Assembly (NCBI RefSeq): GCF_019399895.1
Contig: NC_091866.1
Coordinates: forward strand, 8,065,308 to 8,129,307
Length of the DNA stretch: 64,000 nucleotides
Direction: 5' to 3'
DNA from: Cardiocondyla obscurior
Taxonomy: Eukaryota; Arthropoda; Insecta; Hymenoptera; Formicidae
The translations under genes and the position numbers were made by a program. The notes under the pieces were generated by a model that ran no database searches, was not told the origin of the DNA, and saw only the letters and a program-made list of their open reading frames with translations. Shown here piece after piece: positions 53,701 through 64,000 of this stretch; position 1 is the stretch's first letter; each line of letters begins with the position of its first letter.

Positions 53701-54498
53701 TTTTTTAACGACCGTCGCAATTATCGGTTATCATAATTGCAAGAGTAAAGATATTTCGCGTCACGAAAAATTGAATTATATTAAACCCATAAAACTTAAC
53801 CGATAATTTAAGAATAATTACACGTAGATGCACGACTGATATTACCACGCGAAAGATATTACATTCCGTCGAGATTGTCCGGCTGACAGATTTAGTTTAA
53901 GTTTTATGGATGGTATTTTGCACACATGTGTTTTAAATATATAGCGATTAGATACGGTCGAGTAAAATAGGAAAAAAAAAAGAAAAAAAAATTGCCAGTT
54001 TGTAACAAACAAAAGTGTATCATAAAGGTAGTATCACCGAGCGAAAAATATATCGCGGATTCTCGCTAATCGGACACACGTGGCCGAGGTGAAATAAAAC
54101 ATTTCAAAAATCAATGAGAAATAATGACGGACGGAATCGATGAGCCACAGGCAACAGGCATCGAAATTATAAGTTATCTTTGAAAATAACGTGCGATAAA
54201 TGTGTAAAACGTTTTTATGTATGTGCATATTTCGCGACCTGACTATGCGGTACCATTAGATGTTGCTAAAAATAAATAGCGCGGCGAAAAAGAAAACAGG
54301 TATGCAAATTAACGAATAGATAAAACGAGCGACTTGATAGCGATCGCGAATGTCGTACTATGAGCACGTGCACCGTAAAAACAAAGTCAAAAAGTGAAAC
54401 GTAGTATACCGAAAATCGCAATGAAATAACGGCGAGGAAAATAAAAATATGATAAGAGGAATTTATGAACGTATCACTTTTTCGTGGCGACAGCTCAC
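50782..54498 (-). other. retn intron, about 3.7 kb
   Basis: Phase-0 intron between the likely small exon (donor at 54498) and the acidic exon (acceptor at 50782). It is more A/T-rich than the long introns. It holds an A run at about 51197-51213 and a TA/CATA-rich, partly self-complementary stretch at about 52274-52337. A good-looking donor at about 52211 (CCGC|gtgagt on the minus strand) has no acceptor before it. If the small exon is not real, this is part of a longer intron. Confidence 0.7.
52274..52337. repeat. TA/CATA-rich self-complementary repeat
   Basis: A degenerate repeat of atat, tgtat and acat units containing ctatatatgt-like inverted parts on the plus strand. Such AT-rich inverted sequences are common in insect introns. 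No function is implied. Confidence 0.7.
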
Positions 54499-54563
54499 CT
54501 TTTCAACGTTTTTAACGCAGTCCCGGTTCTTTGATGCGCTCGCCAAATCTTTATTGCCGAATA
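54499..54563 (-). CDS. retn: Likely small upstream coding exon of retn
   Basis: A 65-nt segment on the minus strand is bounded by a strong pyrimidine-rich acceptor (a C/T-rich stretch ending in cattcag) and a good donor (AAG|gtgagc). Two bases complete a split codon, then 21 codons read FGNKDLASASKNRDCVKNVE plus K. The frame ends in phase 0, exactly as needed to join the next exon, which begins at 50781 in phase 0. The other frames are not as good; one meets a TAA within the first 15 bases. The peptide is short, polar and Lys/Asp-rich and I do not recognise it as a domain. The evidence is splice-site quality plus phase, not homology. If real, the preceding exon must end in phase 1. It could instead be a chance pairing of sites in intron or 5' UTR. 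Confidence 0.6.
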
Positions 54564-57325
54564 CTGAATGGGAAAGAACAGGGAATATTCACGAGATGTG
54601 ATAACGCAGTAATTTCCGATGACATATGCAGTGAAACATGCCGCGTAATGTGCGAACGCGTGAAATAGGATGCGTTATCAAGAACGTTATCAAGCTCATT
54701 TCCTCGACAACGCCGAGGTGGATATGAGTCGCCGCAACGTACATATCGATATCGAAGGAAATGGTTGCAAAATAATTGCTTCAGGTATTGCAGAGTTGTA
54801 CCTCGGAGTTGAAGCCCGGTTTTTTTTTTTTTTTTTTTCTTTTCTATATTCCACGAAGCGCGATTCCCGCGCCGCGTAACCGATAAAGCGACCTACGCGA
54901 TATAGAGCACGCAATGAATTCGAAACGAAGACACTACCAGGAATTCGAAATGGCGCGACGCCATCGCGGTGATTAATTGCGCGCAAGGAAAGTGGGAGGC
55001 CGAATAATATGCTATGACGGAGGAAAAAAAAAAAGAGCATGTATCGAGGTTCATCGTGATAACGGTCGAGCGGAAGGCTCGAGAAAATGCAGGCGTGCTA
55101 TCTCGCAAAAGACCGATTCGTACGCACGAAATTAGTTGAAACTGTATGTCGATATCCGCCGCTCACTTAGTTACATTCATTCTCTAGTTTTACTTTTCTG
55201 TCAATCATTCGGTGTCTTATAAAAAATAATTTACAAATTCTTCTCAAACGTGAATAAAAGAAAAAGAAAGAGAAAAAAATGTACGATCTTGCGGCGCGTT
55301 GCAAGCGGAGATTCATCGGCTCGTGGCGCCCATCGAGGATCACGCGGTCGATCCGTAATAGATAGAAGCGGATACGTTGCGGGAAGAGTAACGATTGAAC
55401 GAATGGCCCCGGCGTTTATCGATACCCAATAAGAATGAAAGTACGAGTACCTACACGAGTTCCCGCGGGCCCTCCCGCGGTGCTCCCACGCGGGGATCAC
55501 GGCTTCATCGGTCGATCTTTTTCTCGTATGCTGCGCGCGCGACGAATACGCGTGTAACTCTACGGTCCATAAAATAAATTCATAAGCGCCCGACGATAAA
55601 CCGGCTCGGAAACGGAGCCGTTTTGGCAGATCGATCGATTTAGATTGAGAGATTACCCCCAGTGTCCACCGATGCGCGAGCGAGCAGAAGAGTGCTGATT
55701 TATCGGCTCCTCCGGGACTTCTGTCAGGGATATAAATTCATTGACCATCGGAATCGTCATCGCCGTAATCGCTTTTATTTATCAATATCGCTGAGAAAGC
55801 GCATCGATCAGAGCTGTCTATTTAGGTGAAACATTCTGGCGGAAGGCAAAACGAGGAGGCGGCGAGAGGGCAACGACGAAGTTTGCGATTTCGTATATTT
55901 CAGCTCACGCGAGAGAAGCCTAACCATCGTAACCTATGAATCGTAAAATCCGAAAGGCACAACGAGCGTTTGAAAATTTTCAGCCTGCCGGAGACTTGAC
56001 CTGTCAACCTGCTCTTCGTTCCCGAAAGTATCGGAAAACGCGTGGCCCGTTTGTTTAATTCTACTTAGGTAGAGTCTAGGTATATATAGGTCTATAACGA
56101 AAAAAAAAAGTTCGTTGAATTTAGAAACATTTGGTGGACGAGGGTCGACCATACCGACGCCTTCTAACTTCCATGTGTCCGCCAGATTCGAGATCATGTA
56201 CGCAGAAATCACGGCATCCCTCGCCGCACAAAGGCAAATTATTTTTATCGATTCACTTTCTTACGCAACCTCCAAGACGCCTCGTGGGAGACATCCGAGA
56301 GAAATGCCCGGCTTGATTCACCGCGAATGTGTCGGCAACGAGACGTCCCCCGCGCGCTATTTTTTTCAGCCGCTTTTTTTGGTTCTTTCAAATAAAATCA
56401 AATTACAGTATCTTACACAAAAAAAAAAAAAAAGGAGATCTACGCGTTACTGTCGCTTCGAGGGCGGTCCACGCGATCAAGTTCGAGGAAAAGGGTCTCC
56501 ATGGCGAGCGCCCATATTTATAACTGTGGCGTATTTCGTGTAAAGTAAATCGGAGACGCGGTGGAAAGACGGACGGACGATGGCTGCTCCGCCAGATTTA
56601 ATTAATGACCCGCCGAGTTTGATCTGCCGGCTACAAAGGCCATAGAAGAGACGCGGCTCTCTTCCCTCTATCGTTTGCGTTCTTCCCCCTTTCGTCATCG
56701 TTCCTTCGTCCCGTGGTCTATCCTCCCCGACGTATGCGCGGTCACGGACGGGACGGAAAGAAAAACCGGCAAATCAAGAGGAAAAGAAACGAGCGTTTAT
56801 TTCGGTCGCCGAGCAAAAGGTCGCGCGAGAAAGGCACTTTCTCAATATTTACGGTTTTAAGGCGACGTAATGCGTGTTTGTACGTAAAGATTTTAATGCG
56901 CCGGATCGATCATGGGTTCCAACAAATTTTCATATCGAGACAGAGGCCTCGTTAATCATTTATAATTGTGCGATGATAAATATAGATATAGATAATTTAC
57001 GATTTAATCGAGATGACATGCACGCGACTGGGGTTTACCTGAGGCGGACAGGACACCGCGAGACGACCGCGCGACTGACAAACCACAGACATACTTCAGC
57101 GCATAGTTATTTCGAACTTGACCCACATTCCCGGCTTCCTACAAACTTTGCTTTTCACGATCTTCTCTCGGGCGGAGCCTTTGAAAAAGACGGATTGATC
57201 GAACAGGGTCATCGCGGACGGTAGACGGGCCAATTTCGCGCGCAGGGTACCGCTGCGGTGATCGCACGCGAAGAATTTATTTCTGTGCCGCGGCCAAAAT
57301 AAAACTATGACAAATTGCGCAATTG

Positions 57326-57348
57326 CTCTTTCTCTCTCTCTCTCTCTC
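57326..57348. repeat. (CT)n microsatellite
   Basis: About eleven CT units on the plus strand. A matching GA-rich stretch occurs at about 57516-57555, so the two could pair as an imperfect inverted repeat with about 170 nt between them. Confidence 0.85.
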
Positions 57349-58979
57349 GGACTCTCCCCGCCCGGAATATAAAGGGGGTAAATGCTTCTGATTTCATAAG
57401 TCGATATCCATCGGAGTGGTCAAACGAACGCGAGACAGTGACAGATCGTCTAAATTGAAGAGCGGAATTCGGGCGTCCGGCAAACGGAGAGAAACGGGAG
57501 AGATAGGAAGAAGAAAGAGAGCGAGAGAGAGAGAAAGAGAGAGCGGAGAGGCGGGTGGGATACGAGTGGGCCATGAAGGGAGGTATAGAGAAATATTAAT
57601 AGCGTGGGTGGTGGCAAAGCGTCGTGGAAGATATTGTTAGAACTCGGAGGCTGACTCGCACGCTTCGGAGGGGAGAGCTCCTTGCTAATGGGGTTTTAAT
57701 GACGGCCAGCTGTCCGTCCGTCACACACTTTTAGACAACTATTCGGTATTTCTGTATCGCCATCTCTCGATCCCGATTTCCCGACGAACGTTGTAAGATC
57801 GACTTATGCCTGTCTCACTCTCTTTCTTTTTCCCTCTCTTTCTCTTTGTCTCCTGTGCCGCTATAGTGGTGTCCGATGTCCAAGCAGCCTTCAGGCTCAA
57901 GCTGAGAAAATAATTTAAAGAAATCCGAAGAACGAGACGATGCACATTGTGATCCGTGGTCGATGTTATATTTCAATATTTTTTTCCGATTCTTTTAAAT
58001 AGAATATAAGAATATTCGTATTTATAGAGGCGATTTTTTAAGGAAGAAATTAAGAGAGTGAGTTAACACGCGAGATAAAGGTGAGATACAAATATGTATA
58101 TACGGCGCCATACACGGGGAATAGAACGAGGAATCTGGTCAGTTCTACGCGCGTTCTTATCGTTTTTGCGCAATTATTCTATGCCCGAGCAAGCGGTTTT
58201 TTTTTTCATCTTCGGCATAATCGTCATTGTAATTCCGAGTTTTCTCAAAACAAGTTTCATTGCCAGGAATCTCGAGGCATCCGCGCGTCGTTCCGCCATG
58301 AGGAAGAACTTTAGGAAAAGTATTCGGTGCATCGAAACGTTTGTTCTTACCGGCAGGCAACAATTAAGCCGCGTGCCGCCGTCAATTCAGGGGGAAGAAA
58401 CGAGAGGCTTCGGACTCCGGAGCGTGCAAGCTTCAAACCACGTGCACGAAGGGGTTACACGCGCTTACGGGTGTCGGAGGCAGACAAGCGGAGAAAAGCG
58501 GGAAGGCTACAGCGCGATTTTATGACCCATTAACTCATCCAGCCGGATTGCCCGCGACATAGAAAATCCGCTCTGCTTAAATTTAACGCGAAGCTTTCCT
58601 CGCAAACCCATACAACGTTCATAAATAGACGTACATACATTTCGCGCAACAAAAAATCTATCGTAAGCCGCAACTGCACGGCCTCGCTTTTATACAATCG
58701 AGTGCCGTCATCCTTAACACTTTTCGGATACCTGAATTACTTCGAGGAATTCGGAGTTGAAAAAAAAAATTTCTTTGTCGACCATGGAATCATCGCGAAA
58801 TCGATAGATCGATTAACCAGGCTGCCCCTTTTTCAGGCACCTTTTTCACGAAAACCAAGTTTTAAAATTTCCCGAAAATATTTTGCTACCTGAAAATCTC
58901 TCAAATATTTTGGTCGACGCATACCAAAAACGCACAGAATCGAGTCCAACTGTTTTATAATGCCACTCTTTTATCAATG

Positions 58980-60290
58980 GTTTAATTCATTTTACGATCC
59001 TATCGCTCTGCTCGGATAGCATTAAGGAAAGAATTTAGGATGCGATTTGAAAAGAATAAAAATAAAATATGTTTAAACTTTTAAATATCTCCGAAAGTAA
59101 CATTTTTAATTTAACGTATTTCATTAATACTAAATAAAGTTTGTTAAACTTTTAGATTTTTTAAATAAATTTTAATAGCAGAGAATTTTCGAAAAATCTA
59201 CTGCCAATTTCAAATGAGAAATCTAGCATCTGTCGACCACATGATCGGCCCTCTTGCAGTTCTTCCCCTTCTTATCTTTCTCTTGTCTTGAAATCCCAGA
59301 TTTCCTTTCCGCGAAAATGGCCATTTCAAACCATTACCTAAAAGATCCCAGCGTTCGCATCAAAATCAGCCTGCCTGAGTCATAAAATTCTTTCCCAAGA
59401 TACAAAAGAATTACGAGGAAACGAATATTGGCTGTTAGAAGCTTTTCTAAATATCGGAATAAGATTTTGGAATTACTCTAGCGTCAAAGATAAAAAATAA
59501 GAAATTGGAATGGGAAACGAGATAAATTTTCATGAAAGTTTTAAAAGAGAAATGCGACGACAAAAATTATACGAGTGCTATAAAAGAGTATTAACTATCG
59601 GTCTAAGTAACGTCTAATTGTTTTAAGTATTTTTAATAAAACGCTTTTTATCTAATAAAGCGATGCGAGGAATGTAAAAATCGAGAAGAAATTGGAAAAC
59701 AAGCCAATGAGTAAGTCAAGAATAAATGATTAAAAAATAAAAGCTTGAATAAAAACTGTCATAAGGATGACGCAACAATATGGATATAACTTTAGCGTAT
59801 AAGAAAATATCTTAGTTTTTAGTGCTTTCATTTCTCTTTCAGATAAAATACTGAAATCTACAGATTTAAAAAGACTTCCAAAATAAAAAATAATCATAGA
59901 AATGTTTGTGTCAAATTCTTTTCGTGAGCGATTCATATCGTATCATAAATTCTTCAAATTCTACCAAAATACTCCCAAAGCATTTTACATGCACGCGTAA
60001 AGACGAATTACTGTCACAGTCTTGAAAAATTTTCAAAACTTTCTTCAGCACTCGGTATTATTTTTATAAAATTATTTAGTATTTTTTAACTTAATTTTGT
60101 TAACTGGTTAACGTGTTTATAAGCTAGCCAGAAGCCCACCCGCAGCAATATACTAATTAATGCAATAAAATATCTTAGTCAACTCAAGAGTCGAGTATTA
60201 ATTTCACAAAGTCGTTCAGTTTGCAAGCGTATCAATTTGTATAAAACTAAAAAATGACTCTTTCACACTGTGTTGAAAGTGAGTGAATAA
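58980..60290. other. A+T-rich, CpG-poor stretch
   Basis: Compared with its surroundings, this stretch has visibly fewer CpG dinucleotides and is mostly A/T, with short open frames only. It could be an old insertion, a local change in composition, or the kind of AT-rich DNA that often flanks insect promoters. I see no terminal repeats, no transposase-like frame and no target duplication. The edges are judged by eye. Confidence 0.4.
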
Positions 60291-63200
60291 CTCAATTGAC
60301 CGGGAGCTGTTGTGTTCAACTACGATATCGATTCGTTGCAACAATGTATCGTGTCCTAACCGGTAGTCTTTGCGGTTGCTTTCTCAGCACGTCCGGAAAC
60401 GCGAGCCCGGTATATCCTTCTATGCAACAACGGTTTCCGATCGATTTCTTTGGCAGATGGCAGTTTTCGATTTTGGCAGCAATAATAAAGTTACAAGCAA
60501 GAAAAGAAGATGCAATTTTGTGGTAGGATATGTGCCGCACGGTAACCGCGAACTTCACATGTGCTATCGCGAATGACCGATGTTGTACAAAAACAGACAT
60601 GCCGCGAAAATAACTAAATATCATAAAAATGTAATATATGAGATATTCTAATATACTATTATAGGTGTTTCATTACAAATATTTTCAAAAATCTTTTAGA
60701 GAATTTTTTAAAAGAAAATCTTGCAAAGTAAAATCAAAATTTCTACATATTTTTCTATCAATTTAATCATGCGTTTCCTTTCTTTTTCTCTCTTTCTTTT
60801 TTTTTCTTTTTTTTTAAGAGTACAATCATGTAATTTTTATTATAATTATATAAAAAAAAAAAATAAAATAAAATAAAAAATAAGGCATTTTTCCACGGAA
60901 TGTATATGCATTAGATAGAACTAAATATCTATGCTAGATCATGGTGGCACGAGTTCGGAAATTTGGCGTGATCCAAGGTCGCTAAAGAGACGAAGGAGAG
61001 AGTCGACGACAAAGACGACGAAGAACGATCGCGTGTCCCGCCGAGAAAACGGGAGCCCACGGTGGCTCTTCTGGCTTCTTGAATGAATAATCGCCCCGAA
61101 TTTACTGCTGGAATAACACACCGGGAATACGATCTACCCGAAATCACGCCCCCATGTAACCATTCATTAAACATTAATTTAATGATATATAACTGGACTG
61201 CAAAAATGTTCTCGTGCCGCCAATCTCTTCGCGGAAGAGAATCCTGGATACGGAAGAACGTCTAATAAGGTCGCACTACAATAGACTGGAAACTTGCATA
61301 CCTTAATTGCAATCGATAAAACGAGGCTGACAAACGGCCGAGGTGTTATAATTAAATTTGTGAATCTAATATCAACGCGGAAAAGATTGGCGAGATATGC
61401 CTATCGGTATCAACCTTGAGCCACGGTATCGTCCCTTCGATTTTGGCGTTCAATAAATATTCCCTTTAAGATGAGCACTGATATAAGGTCCGAGAGATCG
61501 CATCGAGCGTGACAGCGCCCGCGAAGGGATCGGGGCCGAGAGAAAAAAGAAGGAGCAGAAATAAGGAGGAGGAAAGAGGCTGGACGGCCCGGAGTCTTCG
61601 AGGTGAAGGCATTTCGACTAACGCAATAAAGGCGCGCGCGATAATATTGCGAATAATAAATATCGGGATGTAAATCCATTGGCAAAGGTAACGTCGGGCA
61701 TAAATCAACGTTCCTGGAGGCGAAGGGAGAGCGAAGGAGCGAGAGAGAGGAGCCGGAAAGACGGAGGGGGAGAGCCGGTCACGAACCGTCCGTTCTGTAT
61801 CCTCGTAGAATCGCGTCGTAAACTCGTCAAACTCGGCTCGCGAAATAGCATTAACTATCGGGATAATACAATCGTCGTTGCCGCGCGTACATTGGCCGAT
61901 GTTGGAAGGAGATCGTCTCTGGCTTCGAGACGAGTAACGAAAAATGACCGACAATGAGCACCTTGGCCTTGTCTCTCCGATCGGTTTTGTCGCAACGAAC
62001 AGTCTGAACGTTATGAAGAAATATATGCACTCTTTATACAGAATTACATGCCCGGACGGGATTTTCCGAGCCAGTTCCTCGACATATCTTCCACTCTTAT
62101 ATGTAATAACAGAGGGATAATCGGTACCTCATTTACGAGAAATCGATAATTTTCCGCGGGAGAACACCAATTCATTGCCGCAACGATCGCACCGATAATA
62201 CCAAAAAATGCACGCGACACATCAGCTATATATAGCCATAATGACTCCAAGGACACTCTCGTGAATCAATCTCTGACTTTTATATCGAATATCCCCGCGT
62301 TTTGTTTCCTTTACGCTACGCTTCGCGGCACGCCACGGCGAAGCTCCTCGCCTGCATTAAAACTCTTTCCTACCGAGGGGCAATTCGGACAGATTACAGG
62401 GCTTTATTCGACAAACGCTAATTAATCTAATTATCGACATCTCGGCTCGTACACGAGATCAAAAGAAGATTCTGGTATACGTTATTATACTACCTACGGA
62501 AATTTTTGGGAACTTTCGCAGTCACGCAATGTCTCGATATAATTCGTGGAATAACTTTATACAAAGGGTCCGATATTACGCCCGCCGCCCTCGATTCCCC
62601 CCTCGGCCGTTCCTCTTTCGCGGGAGAGCGATTTGCCACGTATCGAATATCAAATGTGCCTTGGGGCAAATAATCGCGGCACGTATACATATACCCTCGC
62701 ACACCGCCTTCATCGTACATAAAAAAACAAAAAAACAAAAAAAAAAATCGTAAGAAACGCACGAATGTAATATCGATTCCACGAGTTGCATTCCGGCGTA
62801 ATCGCGTCATTATATGTATCATTTGTCAGCAAATTGTTTTGCTCGATAAAACGCGTGGAAATTTTGCAACCACTCCGCCGAGTACTTCGAAAATGTCGAG
62901 TAAAATAAAAGTTTGGCCTGCCTGGTCACTCGTATCGCAATTGCGACAACAAACAGAATCATTAATAATAATGGAAGCGGTAATAAAAGATTACCTTACG
63001 ACCCACTTCCATATGTTTATTTATTATTGCCGCTTTAATGACAATAGTATATAATTAACGACAATATTACAATTCCGCTCACACATACGGGCGCACACGT
63101 AAAAAGTATCGTATCGACTTTGAGGACAGGTAGAGATAACGCTGTTATATATTTTCACAAAATTGTGCTGATACAGCAGGAAAACTTGTCGCAATTGCGA

Positions 63201-64000
63201 AAGCGTACTGTTTATTAAATTTTCGTAGGCGATTAATTGAAATTAATTCGCTCTATCTCTACGAATCATCCTCAAGGATTTTCCTCTTTCGGTTACGCCG
63301 CGACACAATAGACGCCGGTACACAATAAACAAAATGATAAAAATGTACGCGAGATGAGAGGAGTCACTACCTCGGGCGTCCTGCGGGTCTCCCGAGAGTA
63401 AAAGCGCGCGTCCGTACGCAATTAAAGGATTATCAGGCCGTTGAAAATTAATAAAAAAATTAATTGTCGGTATTTACGACGTGGGAGATAACGATCGGCT
63501 CGCGGGCCAGTCGGATAAATTAATAGCCCAGGCGGCGGGTCGATTAAGCGACGAAAGAGGACCGGACGAAAGGGGTCACGTAACGGGCGGCTCGGCGCGA
63601 CTCGCGCGTGGGGCGCGAGCGTAAACGGGAAAGAAACGGGATACCGTAAACACGGGGCTTCTCGCCGCAGACTTAAGGTCTGGATGGGGAAGGTGGTTGG
63701 TGTCAGCACGCGACCTCGCGGATACGCGGCGTGCGTCCGCGAGGCGGTATCTACTCGTCTCCTCTCCTCCGCCGGTTTCGCCTCGGCTCGGACTGCCGGC
63801 GTAAAGCCCACGTTGACAGACCGGGGCGTCAACGCCGAGCCCTAATTTACGCGCGAGCGAGTAGTACAAATAAATACTTGTAATTAACTAATTTCTCTCG
63901 TTCAAAGGGAAAATAATTTTTGCTCCGCAACAAAGAATTCTAACCGCGTCGCGTCATCGAAATTTTTCATATGCCGTGAGCGCCCTGACACGGTTCCAGA

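Larger units (their letters stand above)
1..54563 (-). other. retn: retn (dead ringer) gene span, partial at both ends
   Basis: This entry ties together the six exons listed separately. Read on the minus strand they join in one frame with canonical GT/AG sites and matching phases (0, 0, 0, 1, 2 across the five introns), giving about 371 codons without a stop. The product contains a nearly complete extended ARID domain of the ARID3 type (Drosophila Dead ringer/Retained, vertebrate ARID3A-C, worm CFI-1). From family knowledge these are nuclear, sequence-specific DNA-binding proteins preferring ATTAA-type sites. In Drosophila the gene acts in embryonic patterning, muscle and neurons, and can work as activator or repressor. 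The C-terminal REKLES region, stop codon and 3' UTR are not in the window, and neither is a recognisable start. Several substitutions in otherwise conserved ARID positions leave room for a second ARID3-type paralogue rather than the strict retn orthologue. Confidence 0.9.
54564..64000. other. Upstream intron or 5' flank, no gene recognised
   Basis: If the exon at 54499-54563 is real, this is an intron of at least 9.4 kb leading from an upstream exon that must end in phase 1. I searched the minus strand for donors with coding sequence before them. Sites at about 58350 (CCG|gtaagaac) and 61303 (TAAG|gtatgc) look acceptable as donors, but the DNA before them has early stops and no acceptor-to-start structure. 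No start codon with a plausible N-terminus was found. Other contents are T/A runs (54821-54838, 56420-56433), a CT repeat (57326-57348) and an A+T-rich stretch at about 59.0-60.3 kb. No plus-strand gene was recognised. Confidence 0.6.

Noticed and set aside
58340..58525. Possible first coding exon with donor CCG|gtaagaac
   Set aside because: In the required phase a TAA lies only five codons before the donor, with no ATG between them; a non-coding 5' exon cannot be excluded.
1..64000. tRNA, rRNA, known microRNA, CRISPR array, telomeric repeat or transposase gene
   Set aside because: I looked for tRNA T-loop motifs, several conserved insect microRNA seeds, TTAGG arrays, spaced direct repeats and transposase-like frames and saw none that could be supported.

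Overview
The window is animal nuclear DNA, most likely from a hymenopteran insect and probably an ant. It holds spliced exons with GT-AG introns. The non-coding DNA is rich in CpG, has many A/T homopolymer runs of 20-31 bases and many GA/CT microsatellites, and carries no dense operon-like coding. The species call is inference from composition and protein similarity.

One gene can be supported. It lies on the minus strand and spans at least 1-54563, leaving the window at its 3' end and probably also at its 5' end. It is the insect ARID3-family DNA-binding regulator dead ringer/retained (retn). Five exons are firm and one small upstream exon is likely. In transcription order they are 54563-54499 (likely), 50781-50602, 49954-49526, 17647-17575, 1624-1441 and 186-1 (continuing off the window). 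All junctions have GT/AG sites and the phases join without a break, giving about 371 codons in one frame. The order of parts is an acidic and low-complexity N-terminal region, then the N-terminal helix of the extended ARID, the ARID core over three exons, and the start of the linker after the ARID. The REKLES region and the stop codon must lie beyond position 1. No start codon was found.

Most of the window is intron: about 1.25 kb (187-1440), 15.95 kb (1625-17574), 31.9 kb (17648-49525), 0.65 kb (49955-50601) and 3.7 kb (50782-54498), plus 9.4 kb or more upstream of 54563. The two largest introns both interrupt the DNA-binding domain. No nested protein gene, tRNA, rRNA, CRISPR array or intact transposon could be supported in them. 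They do hold microsatellites, a pentamer array, a small family of diverged ~110-130 bp repeats at 2.0-3.2 kb, a block of ATTAA-type sites at 35.7 kb that fits the known DNA preference of Dead ringer, and an A+T-rich, CpG-poor stretch at about 59-60.3 kb.

Many long open frames here come from GC/CpG-rich DNA with few stop codons and are not genes. No new biological system was found. The observations most worth checking are the divergent ARID exon, the putative 65-nt exon, the repeat family and the ATTAA cluster.
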